A program made the position numbers and the translations under genes. Positions 44,172 to 55,106 of a stretch of DNA of 64,000 nt are shown one piece after another (position 1 is the stretch's first letter; every line of letters starts with the position of its first letter). The stretch is from assembly GCA_010093685.1 (NCBI GenBank), contig MU006236.1, positions 587,068 to 651,067 of the forward strand. Reading direction: 5' to 3'. The DNA is from Ophiobolus disseminans. Its lineage: Eukaryota > Ascomycota > Dothideomycetes > Pleosporales > Phaeosphaeriaceae. The notes under the pieces were generated by a model. It worked only from the letters and a program-made list of their open reading frames with translations. It was not told the origin of the DNA and did no database searches.

Positions 44172-46139
44172 GCGAATGACGACGGTTGAACGACCATTTG
44201 TACGCATTCACGTATTTACGCATTTTACTTTGTTGCTGCATTAGCTGGCGTTGAATAACGAAGATTGTCAGGACCAAAAGGCGGCACTGTCAACTTCTAC
44301 AGGAGCGATCAAAAAGGCGTCAAGGGTTCACTCTCCGTGCATATCTGCAGCGACATTTGTTCGCATTGCTTTTTCGACTTATTTTCACCTCACAGTACTA
44401 GCGACATTTAACGTACTTAATCGAACTGGAAACAATATACCGCATCATACTGCTCAACGTCTCCACCACTTTCTGTCTATCTATTCCTCCTTATCGCATG
44501 ATAATCGCATGATAACTAACTCAAAAACGACTTTGCGCTCTCTGTTGACCTTCTCGCTCGGTGTTCTCCCTACATCATCGCGAGCTAACAGCGCAGGTCT
44601 CGAATATTCGCGACGGGCACGCGGTAACCTCCACGCAACTAACAACGACAATCCGCTGATCATACGCAACGCGCCGGCGGCTCCCTATCGACGTTACACA
44701 TCAAAACGTGCCGCCACCATCGCGTCAATCCTCCTACACGGGCTATCGAGTCCCGAAGCTGGCCGCACTCCTTCTGTCCGACATGGCGCCGAGCTCAACC
44801 ATCACATTCTCACACCACTCCCAAGCTTCCGCTGCAAAACTTCCATCAAACAAGAGCGCCACCTGCTGTCAACATTCGTCCAAGATGCTTGGACATTGCG
44901 CAACGGGCAGGAGCCCATCTCCTTAACCAGCAGAAGCCATGCGACCAGCGCGATAGCTTCGTGTGCGCATGTCAACAAGCGCGTTAGCCACCTTGGCGCA
45001 TACACGACACTCTTTACCCCAGGAATCGCAAAAAGCTCCCGTCTCGTCGAGATTGCGCAAGCGAAAGATTGGAAATATTGGGGCCACGGTGTCGGCCTGC
45101 GAAGCTACCCTCAAGCGCGAACTCAATGCATGTCATCTGTGACGATCTGCGCGTAGTGCGAAAGTCTCCTGACAAAACAGATGCACACGTGTGGAAATGC
45201 GGAAGAAATAATGCGCAATCAGCATAACAACGTGCGCCCGGAGACGGTGTTGAATGGCCCCCAGAAACTCACGCTTGAGGCAGGATTTCGCACAGCCAAG
45301 GCCTTCCGCGCATGTTCGGTCGAGCTTCGATGGCGGGGCAGATTTCACCCCTCACTTGGTGTCATCTCGTACGAAACAGAGCGACAAAATGACGATGCTC
45401 GACTACGATTCTTGTTTTTCAGGCTCACCGTTCTGGTAAGCTTGGATGGCTGGCTGTTGTGTCACTTTTTTTCTCCGATGCTGCAACTACTGCAACTACC
45501 CCACGCGCTGCACGTCAAAGCGGGGCAGAGTATTAACGCCGCTGGCACTGGAGCTGCGTGATGGTCATGAGACCTAATGCCGAAAAATGCGGTGTGCGCG
45601 GTGAAATGGGATTCTGGCTTCTTATTCGATGGAATTGGGAAAGGCATTCAGCCTCATGTCGCTGGCGGGATGGAGCTGTGTCCGGCCCGCATGATCGGCG
45701 AAGAGAAGATTGTATGCAGCACATGCAGCAACTCGACCCTCGGAGTTGTTCAGTCGTTTGTTGATAGCTGACATGCGTTTTTAGCTGTGTGCTAAGATTA
45801 TGGCGGGTCAAGAGACGCTGTGTCGTGGTGGAGAGACGGGATTACGGGGAAGAAAGCGACTTTCACTTCATCCCTTAGACACGGCACTGGTACTTGACCC
45901 GACCCGCTCAAAGGGTCAATCGACTCCACAACGCCGGGCCAACATATCTCAATCACACTGTCGATAACACAAATCGTTCCCAAACACCGTCTCCAGATTT
46001 CTTGATAAACCACCACTACACCCACAACCATCTCCACACCACTGCATCTCCCCCTACACCCCTCCCCCTCCCCTTCCCTCCCCACACCATCACCTGCACC
46101 CCAGCTAAACCTCACATCCTCCCAGCCAATCCACACCAA

Positions 46140-46340
46140 ATGTCTCATCACACCGCATGCGCCAGCGCCGCGTGTGCGGTCCTTTCACACCCGGGGCAGA
46201 AACAAGGTTTGGCCCAGGCGCGGCTTATCTCGCTCAAGGCGTGTTTTGCCGGAGCTTGTTTGGGGGGTTGGCGTGCTGATCATTGGGGGTGGATGCACGG
46301 TGGGTGGAGTGTGGGGAGGGGATATGGGGGTTTTGACTAA
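46140..46340 (+). CDS. Possible small protein, 66 residues
   Basis: ATG in good context (CCAAATG) follows a ~100-bp C/T-rich tract of the kind found at fungal transcription starts. The product has Cys- and Ala-rich 'MSHHTACASAACAV' at the start and a Gly/Trp-rich end. No domain or clear signal peptide is visible. The C-terminal half overlaps a G-rich run, so the frame may be incidental. Confidence 0.25.
   Translation: MSHHTACASAACAVLSHPGQKQGLAQARLISLKACFAGACLGGWRADHWGWMHGGWSVGRGYGGFD
46302..46330 (+). other. G-run cluster, possible G-quadruplex
   Basis: G runs of 3, 4, 4 and 5 are separated by 8, 1 and 4 bases at the end of the small ORF at 46140. One loop exceeds 7 bases. Confidence 0.35.
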
Positions 46341-46819
46341 TTTGTGTGACGGCTCTGACGAGGGGGTGTTGGGGATGGGAGGTTATTGAGGGAGGGGGTG
46401 TATTTTTGGGGTGCGAGTACGGTGGTTTTGAGGAGTGCACGAAAATAGAAGGTATATTGGAGATCAACTGTGGGTGTCGGATTGTGAGTATCGGTAGAGA
46501 CGTCAGCTGCTCAACGAGCCGACTCAATCCTACTTCGGTCCGACTCGCGGCTGAGCTCAGGTATACCTTCGTAGCACCCACGTTCATAGATGATCAATAC
46601 CAATACCAAGTCACCAGAAGAACCTCGTTGTTGTTATTCACCCGTACGATCGTACAAGGCCTACCAACAGTGGGAGTGTTTTGTAGTATCAAGAGGTATA
46701 TTCTGAACCAAACGCCAATCGTCAACATTCTAGATGTCTGAACAAAGCTACTGGATAACTTAAATGCGAAGATTCGATAGGAGAAACCGCCGAATTTACA
46801 GCTTCATTTACCTTTACAC

Positions 46820-47752
46820 TCAAGCTACCTGAGCTAGAGCGATCATGTCCTGACGACACATAGGGCAGAGCGGCCAATTAGACTCTCAACGAGACAGTCC
46901 TGACCGAAGGTATGGCCACAAGGTGTTTTCCTGACAGTATGGTTAACATCAGGTGAGGAGACTTCATCAAAGTCACACCAACAATGAGGGCAGCGAAGAT
47001 CCTCTTTGGGAATAGAAGACACCTCAACCGTAGTCAGTAGCTCGACAAAAGTCGTCGCCGTCTCCTTTGTGAAATTCGAAGCAGCTCGCGCAGCACGCAC
47101 AAAGTCGCAATGCGCATGAAGCAACAGTTCGATTTCGGCCGGAATCCGTCCCTCGCTATGCAGTAGAATATGTGGAATACCTGGAACCTCAAAAAAACGA
47201 CCCTGGAGGTGGTGGCGTCACACTACGCCAGAAATACAAGTAATCAGACACGTTGGTGTGGTCTGTTTGTAGCTCCGGCAGCCTTTCGATCACACAATCC
47301 AACGCCTGACCATCTATACCCTCCATCAATTGGAAATGCGCAACAGCCACAAGTCTGAAAAACTCAACGCCGCTTTCATAGTAAAACTCCTCCGCCGAGC
47401 GATCCGTGCTGCGAGGAATTTCCACGTCAGGGAAGATTCCCCACGCGTCATCTACCTGCAAGACGGATTGATCGTGACCCCACGCTTCGTCGAATTCCTT
47501 ATCGTTGTGTTCTTCCCAAATATTGTATGTAGGGTAGAATACGGACTTGAGAACGTTGGAGTCGTGCACTTCGGCGGAAACGAGCGTGCCCATGTAAGAC
47601 CATGGATCGATGCCATTGAGTTGCAACTCCTCGGCTAGGCCTTGTAGTGAGATGAGTAGCTCTGCGGCTTCGAAGACATTGGGGTTTGAGACGTACTGCA
47701 TGCAAACTGTGACAAGCTCGTCTGGTGTGAAGGATACTCCTGAGTGGGGCAT
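46820..47752 (-). pseudogene. RING-finger gene with two frameshifts
   Basis: ATG at 47750-47752 opens 187 codons that end just after a run of seven T (47191-47197). With six T the frame would run on as 'EVPGIPHILLHSEGRIPAE', through 'LHAHCDFVRAARAASNFTKE', into a C-terminal RING: 'LRCPHCWCDFDEV' ... 'TPCGHTFGQDCLVESL'. A second frame change near 46880 separates this from the last CxxC, 'LCPMCRQDMIALAQVA', which ends at TGA 46820-46822. The neighbouring paralogue at 48299 shows the same RING order intact. RING proteins of this type are E3 ubiquitin ligases. The T-run indel could be a sequencing slip, but two separate shifts favour real decay. Confidence 0.7.
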
Positions 47753-48298
47753 CGATGTAGTAATTGAGGGCGCTATAAAGTATCGAGGGTGTTGTGTTTT
47801 GGAGTACTTGAAGTTAGTGAGTTTGAGTTTGTTTGCACAAGCTAAAGGATAATTTATGTGTGTTCAGAGTTATATACATGGCTTTATAATGTACTATGTC
47901 TACGTTGTGTTTACACATAGCAGCTTTCACAATGTGCAGCAACGATATTCTTGAGTTTAACACTACCATATTAATTCTTATATTATATCACGTGTGTATG
48001 TATATATTGTTAAGGCAAGTTGAACAGTAGGAGAATCGTCACGAAAAGCTGTAGATTTCATCATCAGGAAGGCCAAATATTGAGCGTTTCATGGTGCGTG
48101 CGCCTGAACCAGTTAAAGTTCTCACTAAGTATATTTGGAGGCTACACAAGTGACCTGGGTTATGGAAGAGTCATAACACAAAACGTGTGCATTTATTCTA
48201 AGACATAGATTTATGACACTTACTAGTCAATACTTGTTGTCTTTTACGCTACGGTGAAAGAGAAGGCCAAGCTATAAGCTCCGCTTCCTACTTCCTGC
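47753..48298. other. Intergenic, AT-rich
   Basis: About 550 bp between the two RING genes, AT-rich around 47870-48010, with no ORF of interest. It holds the promoter of the broken copy and the 3' flank of the intact one. Confidence 0.5.
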
Positions 48299-48811
48299 TT
48301 AAAGAGCCAAAATTCGTTGACACGTGGGGCAGAGATCATTGTTCTCCGTAAGGGACGCTACCAAGCAATCATGGCCGAAGCGATGACCACACGGCGTCTC
48401 CTTAATTGTGTAATCAACACCCTCTGGAGAAGGTTCGGTGAAGTGCGCCCAACAGATTGGGCAACGCTCATCTGGCTGCCAATCATCGCTATGGGTGGTA
48501 TCTTGATCGTTGACGTAGTAGATGGCCTCCTCGCGCTTGAGTGGCCGAGGTGGATAGCCAGGACCCGCCAGTATCAGTGCGATGACCTGTTCAGCAGGCG
48601 TATTCCCACATTCTGAGAAGATACTGTCTAAAGCTGTTTCACGGAACGGTGTTTCATCGTGGCTGCAGGCTTCGTAATACTCCTGGATGCTTTGACCACT
48701 ATCTGTAAGCTTGTGCAGCTTGACCGTGAGGTTGTACCAGGCGCTACCTAGTGCTCCATCTTCGAGCTCGTTGTGCGCAAGGTCTATAAGGCGTTCAAAT
48801 TGACTTAGCAT
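48299..48811 (-). CDS. RING-finger protein (putative E3 ubiquitin ligase)
   Basis: Single-exon ORF of 170 residues, ATG at 48809-48811. The N-terminal ~100 residues are helical and unrecognised. The C-terminal RING is 'RCPICWAHFTEP' ... 'TPCGHRFGHDCLVASLTENN' ... 'LCPTC', giving C-x2-C, then C-x-H-x3-H-x2-C, then C-x2-C, consistent with a RING-H2-like zinc cross-brace. There is no signal peptide or membrane segment. A broken paralogue lies 546 bp downstream on the same strand, so this is a local tandem pair. Such short C-terminal RING proteins are expanded in Pleosporales-type fungi; the substrate is unknown. Confidence 0.75.
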   Translation of the reverse strand: MLSQFERLIDLAHNELEDGALGSAWYNLTVKLHKLTDSGQSIQEYYEACSHDETPFRETALDSIFSECGNTPAEQVIALILAGPGYPPRPLKREEAIYYVNDQDTTHSDDWQPDERCPICWAHFTEPSPEGVDYTIKETPCGHRFGHDCLVASLTENNDLCPTCQRILAL

Positions 48812-49172
48812 AATGAGTGGAGGCGACGGGCTGGTCGAGAATTGATGTTTGGTTGAGCAATTGAACCGCCGAGAAAGGATCCAGAGTTGATATGCCTTCC
48901 TCTGGTTGCAGGTTTGGTGACGAGAAGGTTAAAGGAGAGACAAATTATGAGAGATGTAAGTAGCAAGGTGTCGCATCCGACATTATGACTCAATACAGAT
49001 TGGTTCATTCGATGCCAAGCAGTGAAAGTAGGGTGGTGTTGAATATGCGTATACGGAGGAGCTCGTATTTGGTGACACTACAGCTGGGCTACCCTTGTAT
49101 CTTTATTATAGTACTGTGAGGACGGACAGGCTTACTATTGTAATTTAAGAAACAAGATATCTCCTGCCTACT
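48812..49172. other. Intergenic, no gene seen
   Basis: About 360 bp between the RING gene start and the FAD oxidase stop. Nothing recognisable. Confidence 0.5.
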
Positions 49173-51011
49173 TCAGTGTGAAAAGTACCGCGCATCCGGC
49201 AAGGGCGCACGATCCAGCTTGAAGTACCCAGGCTGCAACGTTTGAAACACGCTCGTGGGGTCGTATTTGCTTGCAATCGTCTTCAACCTCTTCTTGTTCT
49301 CCTCACCATAACTCGCAATCACATTCTGGAATTGACTTGCGTAGTTCATGTATACCCAATCATTCTGCACGTTCAAATCCACCGACAGTGCTTTGATAGC
49401 GGTCATGAGGTTAGAAAGGACCTGATATACTTTGTCGTCATCTGCAGCGTTTTTCCATTGACAGGCGACCAAGATGAGAAGGAGTGGGCCGCCGTCAGTA
49501 TCCCATCCCATCGCGTTGCCGCCATTGCGCGTGGCGCCCTTGAGAGAACCGTGTGTTACGTGCTGGAATACGAGTGTCGGTAGAAGTCCTTCGACGGCAG
49601 AGAGCGACTTTGTAGCGTTGTAGTAGGTATCGGCAGCTTGTAGTGCCATTTCGTACGAGGCCTTTGTGGTGAGATCGTAGTATATCTGGCGAACCCCAAA
49701 TATTTGGACTGCCTTGTTATCCATGACGTATGCGGCGTGACTTCGTGTTTTGGTGGTATCGGAAACGGCCGTGATGTTGTAGAATGGCGCGATGAGGTGC
49801 GACTTGGAGCCATCAGGGGCACCATACCAGAGTTCGGTTACAGCAATTTTCGTTTCGACTTCAGCAAAAACAAGCCAGCTCCCGGCCTTTGGGTCTTGTG
49901 CTGAGTTGAACGTGAGATCAGTAAATGCCTGGACTACTTTTGGAAACACATCTTCGGTAAAAACTCGAGTACCGCCCCAGATGAGATCGGACGGAAGCGG
50001 TTTCGTTAGCAAGTTGAAGCTGACAACGACTCCGAAATTGTTTCCACCACCACGGAGAGCCCAGTAAAGATCGTTGTGATCTGTTGGACTTGCCGTGATG
50101 ACAGTGCCGCTTGCTGTGATGACCTGGTTCTAGTTAGCTACAACGTAACAATTCGTGTCCCATCTTATAGAGTCCTGTCTATCCTCAAAGTCTTTTCCTG
50201 TATCTAGCGTAGTGTTGAAAGCACCATGAGAATAGACAGGCTTCCTGTTAGGCGTAGGTAATGGGGCACAAAATATTGCAGCACATGGTGGTTTGTGACT
50301 TACATCGAAGCTAGCGACATTGTCACAAGCAAAACCATACTCGTTCGTGAGGAATGAGATTCCACCGCCCGTCGTGAGCCCACCGACGCCAATGTCGCCA
50401 ACTCGGCCACCTAGAACCGTAACACCTGTCGTGGATAGATTCGCAAGGACATCTTCCCATACATTCCCGGGCTGAACGGCAACCGTCTTCTTGTCGTCCG
50501 ATAGCTTGATACTCTTGAGATTTTCGAACGAGACGGTGATGCCACCCTCGATGGATGCTGCACCTGCGAAAGCACTATGCCCGCCAGACTTGAGAGCAAA
50601 AGGACATTGCGACAAGCGAGACAGAAGTACCAACACAGAAATCGCTTCAGGGGTTGAGGGCTTGAAGATACAATATGGCCTTACTTCTCGGCTAATTGAA
50701 GACCAAAAGCTTGAAGTGAACGCTGAGTAGCCACTCTCATTTCGGAATTCAACAGCGCTATCCCCGTAAAGAATATTGAGCGAAAGACACTATGAAGAAG
50801 AATTAGCTTCAAGGCTGGGAGGGCGTACGCTGATACTGACAGCTGCGCTACATGCGACACCCGAAGATCGTTCCGTAGAGGCGCCCAATGAAGAGAGTAA
50901 CGAGACATTGACACCTTGGGAGACAAGCGCTTCAGTCACGTTAAAGTCAGGTGCTTCGAAGTTTTGCGAAGCAACCAGAGAAGCCAGAGTAACGAATAAA
51001 AATGACCGCAT
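49173..51011 (-). CDS. Secreted FAD-linked oxidase, BBE-type
   Basis: Three exons: 51011-50841, 50789-50304 and 50123-49173, giving 535 residues. The first intron is 51 nt (GTCAGT...TCATAG). The second is 180 nt and has the structure of a foldback element. The start gives a signal peptide (MRSFLFVTLASLVASQ). The PCMH-type FAD domain shows 'CIFKPSTPEAISVLVLLSRL', 'FALKSGGHSAFAGAASIEGG' with the likely FAD-linking His128, and 'GVGGLTTGGGISFLTNEYGF'. The position of the second covalent Cys of bicovalent enzymes reads 'GRVGDIGVGG', with Asp, so a single link is predicted. The C-terminal BBE motif is 'YASQFQNVIASYGEENKKRL' ... 'YDPTSVFQTLQPGYFK'. Relatives oxidise sugars, nicotine-like amines or secondary metabolites; the substrate is unknown. 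Confidence 0.9.
50131..50294. mobile_element. MITE-like foldback element, copy B (within an intron)
   Basis: It occupies nearly all of the 180-nt intron 2 of the FAD oxidase (50124-50303). Landmarks shared with copy A occur in the same order and near-equal spacing: AATTCGTGTCC at 50150 (A: 38731), TGTCTATCCTCA at 50176 (38759), GGGCACAAAAT at 50264 (38845, GGGACACAAAT) and GGTGGTTT at 50287 (38875). An internal inverted pair, CCTGTCTATCCTCA (50174) and TGAGAATAGACAGG (50227), pairs at 13 of 14 positions. The intron's GTAAGT donor lies just outside one end. Confidence 0.65.
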
Positions 51012-52439
51012 TGTGATCGGCGACATTCCTAGACAGAATGAATGTGAAGAAGCCGGAGAAGCGCTGCAACGTCTTGTCATATAATTCTTGAGCTGGCCCA
51101 ACTTCGGAATCGAGTGTCCAACCTGGCTCCCTAAATGCCTGAACATCTTGTGAAACGAGCCAATGGCTCGAGCGTATTAACCGGAGGCGATAGCTTACGG
51201 CTGCATGCAGCTCAAGCAATCAATTGATTGTGTCACCGACCTGGTAACCAGGACCCACGTTGTAGCGGGAGAAAATAGGGTTCCGACGCCCTGGAGATTA
51301 GTGTCCACTTTTTTTCGCTGGGTGCAAATATAGACGCGCTTTGTGATCATACTGTAATAGTGTTCCGCTCTTAACTTCGTGGGAAGATATTCCACTCTCA
51401 GCGGAGTTGCGATACCGTTCAAGGGATGCATGGATAGCCGTATAGGGGGCCGAAAAATAGGCTACCAGTTGGATCCGAACTCAAAATGACTAAAGGGACG
51501 ATCAGCTGTGGAAAACAAACGGCAAAACATCCAACAGCGGGTACCCGCTAGTGGTGATTTAATTACTTCCTCATTGCCTTCGGCGAAGGACAGGATGCTG
51601 ATTTGATTGTGTTCTGGCATCCTGTTCCGTTTAGGTGAGCGGCCCGAATTTGACCGTGGATGGGAATATGTTGATTGTAAGCACTAAGCGGATCAAAAGG
51701 CGTTACATGGGCAATGCTTACTCCGGTCAGCTACTAGCCCGATACCAAAGCGGACGCCATGAGAAAATGGTAGGGTGCAATATCTCCCTGTTTATATCGT
51801 GAATGCTCACAGTTCCTTGCTAAGAACCTGCAGCATCGAGAATGTACAGGGACCAAGCTCGGAGAGGTGAGGATTTAGATCTCGGCGCCTGGACATCTCG
51901 TTGCTGGAGGCTCCCAACCCTCAATCGGGCTGTCTTGCGCATTTGCAGAGAGATAACTTTGCACAAAATTGGTACCGGTAGGCCATCGTAGAGCCTGAAG
52001 CGATTCGGTGATGCCAGCCTAGAGACCCAGTTATATTGAAGGACCCGTGTACATTTGATTCGTTTTGCAGGTGCGTAGCATATAAGAGGCGTTGAAGAGT
52101 TCGCGACGTGAAGTTTAGGGCCCATCATCTAGTTCGGGACGGAACTTCGAGTGGAAGCCACATGACGCTCCCGCGCTAATGCGGGAGGCACCAACAACAA
52201 TGCGGCGCAGTTGCCCCATCTTCCCCACCTCATGCCGCGAAATATTCATAAGGCTCCTACGGTCTCACTCACAGAATTTCATCCCTTTCACCGATTTGGG
52301 TTCGGGTCCGAACGGTGTGTTCAAACCGGACCGAACCCTAAAGTATGTTGAGTAACACTTCCCGCGTGTTGGGCACACAGGAGAAAACGCCGAAGAAATT
52401 ACAGTAGCACAGCGCCGTGTCTTTCTCCCGACTGCACTG
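51012..52439. other. Intergenic, FAD oxidase promoter side
   Basis: 1.4 kb upstream of the oxidase and before the tandem array. No ORF with recognisable features. It includes the hairpin listed at 52298-52338. Confidence 0.5.
52298..52338. repeat. Inverted repeat (hairpin)
   Basis: GGGTTCGGGTCCG and CGGACCGAACCC pair over 12 bp with one bulged G and leave a 16-base loop. It is not followed by a T run and sits about 140 bp before the tandem array. Confidence 0.7.
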
Positions 52440-54900
52440 CGCATCTCTCGAAAACGCGCCACTATCAAGATATGTCTTTCTCCAAGCTTTGCTTGTGTTC
52501 TTGGATATAAATTCTCTCCCCGCGCGATGGGACGTCTTCTACATCGACACTCTGATCTCCAAAAAGTTGCACTCCAAGAGATTATGGTGTGCCTCCCTCT
52601 CCTGCTGGTCTAAAACTGAAAAGCACACTGCACATACGGACAACCGAGTCTTGTCTGTGTTGTGCGCTGGTTGCGAAATTAAATCAGCAACGATTGATGA
52701 CTTTTCCCAATTCGCGCCGCCGACAAATCCAAATCACGCAGGTCTTGAAACATGTCTTTCCTTCAACCCGCGTGTGCCGCGAAGTATAAAACCTCGTCGC
52801 GCGCTCAGATCTTCATCATCCACATCAATGTGTTGAGGAGTTGCACTCCAAAATTGTAGCTATAGAACGCATGCCTGGTGTCTGCTTCTGTTGTTCCAAA
52901 AGGCAGTGAGAAGTCACCCATGCTGAGCCTCGTCCGTCTCGCGCCGAAAGTTGCGTTGGTACACATCAACGTCTTCTCGCGCTCCCTTCTCTTGTTAAAA
53001 TCACAGCGGCATCAGTTCATGTCTTTCCCTTTTCAGGCGTTGGCATGATGAGTACAAAAGCTCCTTTAGCCTCCCGCACTTTCTTCTTCCGCATTAAAGC
53101 CCTCCGATACCTTTTCTCCAAAGATAGTATCGCGCCGACATATGGCTGCTGTCCACTTCTGCCGTTATAAAACAGACACAGTCTACTGCCATGCTGTGAC
53201 TCGCCGCGCACCAAAATCTACCACGGCACAGGTCGATGACCTCTCGTCTCCGTTGCCCCTTCCTTCATCAAAATTACATCGACATATACCTATGTTCTCT
53301 TGCTCCGACCATCTCGTAGATGCGCTGGCGGATATAAAACCCCCTCTCGCCTTCCATACATTCCCTCTACATCAACGCCTTCGATTTATGTTCTCCAAAA
53401 TCCGTTGCAGAACGAAGACATGGCTGCCATCCGCTTCTGCCGCTCTGAAACCCGCCCACGATGTTGTTATGTTGGAACTCCCTGTGCACCAAAATCAACG
53501 GTTGCGCAAATGCATGACTTCTCGTCTCCGTTGCCTCCTCGTTCATCAAAGTGGCAACAGCACCCCGGTATGTCTGTTTTCTGCGGCTATCTCGCGACTG
53601 CGCTAGCGGGTATATAAATTCGCTGAGCACCTCACACCCTCTGCTTCTTCACCATCACTTCTGTGCTCTATTCTTCAAAGATCATGGTGAATATCATATG
53701 TGCGCTTTCAGCTTCCTCGCGTCTCGAGTTGCCAGCAAAATCCATCATGTGGATGAAGCGATGTCAAAAGAACATGTCATCCGTCGAATGTCCGTCTGCC
53801 TGACCGCCATCCCCTTTGCGCAGCGAAGTGCAAATGAATCAAACTTCTCTCTTTTTCGACGCATGACGGTGTGCTGAATTAACTCGCGAGCTAAACAACG
53901 TATCTAAACCTCCCTCTTTTCTCCTCATTTTTCATACTCAACAACACCTTGATTTGCTTTCCAAAAAGATGAGGAATTCTTTCGCATGAGCGTTGCACGC
54001 TTTTTGCGTCCAGAAACCAGAAAGGACACCGAGGAACGTCTGATGTGGACTGTGCCGCCAAAAAGAACAAAACATTCCCGTCATGAAAATGAAATTTGGA
54101 GCGCCTCATGTCCTTCTCCTTCTCTCTGAGTACACAAAAGCTCTGTAGGTACAACACTATGGTCTGTTCGGTCAGCCGTGTATTTCACTTCTGAGTATAA
54201 ATGCCGCCGTCCATTTACCTTCAACACCTCATCACACCAGCATGGTGTTTCTAAAACATACGCTGAACGAGTATATGTTCGCCACTCGTTTTCCTGTGCT
54301 TCTAAAACTACTCCAATTTTGAGCCACGTCCAGCATCGTGTCCTCGAGAGATGAAGGACTGCACGAAAAAGCCTAGCGATGATAGCATGTGAAAAAGTAG
54401 GATTTGGCGGTTTCATGACTTTGGTGTTCTGGCCAGATGGAAAGATAGTCGCCGTCAAAAAAATGTTGTGCCCACTGACCTAATTGTGTGGGTATAGAGT
54501 CTCACACTCATCCACTTGCCTTTTCAAGCACTCCACACTCAGAGTCCTCTCAAACAGCATGCGGGGGCATTGTATGTTTGTACGTTCTCCCTTCTCTCCA
54601 AAACAATAAGGACCGAACTTATGGTCGACTCGCGCTCTTCGCGGGTAAACATCGAAAAGGCGACACTCCAAAACTATGTCTTGGTTCCGCCCTCGACCCG
54701 ACACGGAACCAAAACATGCCCGCATAGAGCCTATGATCTTCATTTTGAGTTCGCGGGAGAGTGATATGAAACTCGCTCCCTCTCTTGAGCTTCATCCTTG
54801 CCCAAACCGTCGTTGTCTTGTCTCGAAAGTGGCGCCGACGCTATGCATGTTCTCTCTGTTCCAAGTTTCTGATGTACGATAGCATGTCTGGCGTCGCGTC
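52440..54900. repeat. Degenerate ~283-bp tandem array with TATA-like box in each unit
   Basis: TATA-like boxes start at 52506, 52785, 53053, 53333, 53613, 53901, 54196, 54493 and 54775, i.e. intervals of 279, 268, 280, 280, 288, 295, 297 and 282 (mean ~284). Each box is followed by ~30 nt of C/T-rich sequence, often with an ACATCAA-type motif, and by an NTCCAAAA-like box ~50-68 nt after the TATA. In the first five units a CATGTCTTTC-like motif lies 34-44 nt before the TATA. The two units at 53053-53332 and 53333-53612 are clearly alignable over their whole length; others are more diverged. No long ORF is shared by all units. The limits of the array are approximate. Confidence 0.7.
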
Positions 54901-55106
54901 CAAGCGTGGAAACCATATTGAAAAATGACATGGTTCGAGAACATGAGAGAATGCTGTGGATGTGATGACTGCGTTGTATTATTTGCTTTTTGAGGGTATC
55001 AAGATGTGGAATGTAGATTATCACAACGTCGAAAGAGAAAGCAACATGTGAACATGTTGTCATGACCAAGAAACTTCGCTGTACGTATATGCGAGGATAG
55101 TCAGAA

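Larger units (their letters stand above)
44172..46819. other. Intergenic region, no strong gene
   Basis: 2.6 kb. A 301-codon open frame at 44251-45156 begins with TTG and shows no domain. A C-rich block on the plus strand (46011-46110) and a G-rich block (about 46255-46440) flank a small candidate ORF, listed separately. Confidence 0.45.

Noticed and set aside
44251..45156. 301-codon open frame downstream of the kinase
   Set aside because: It begins with TTG, has no domain or intron-supported extension, and its composition is not coding-like.
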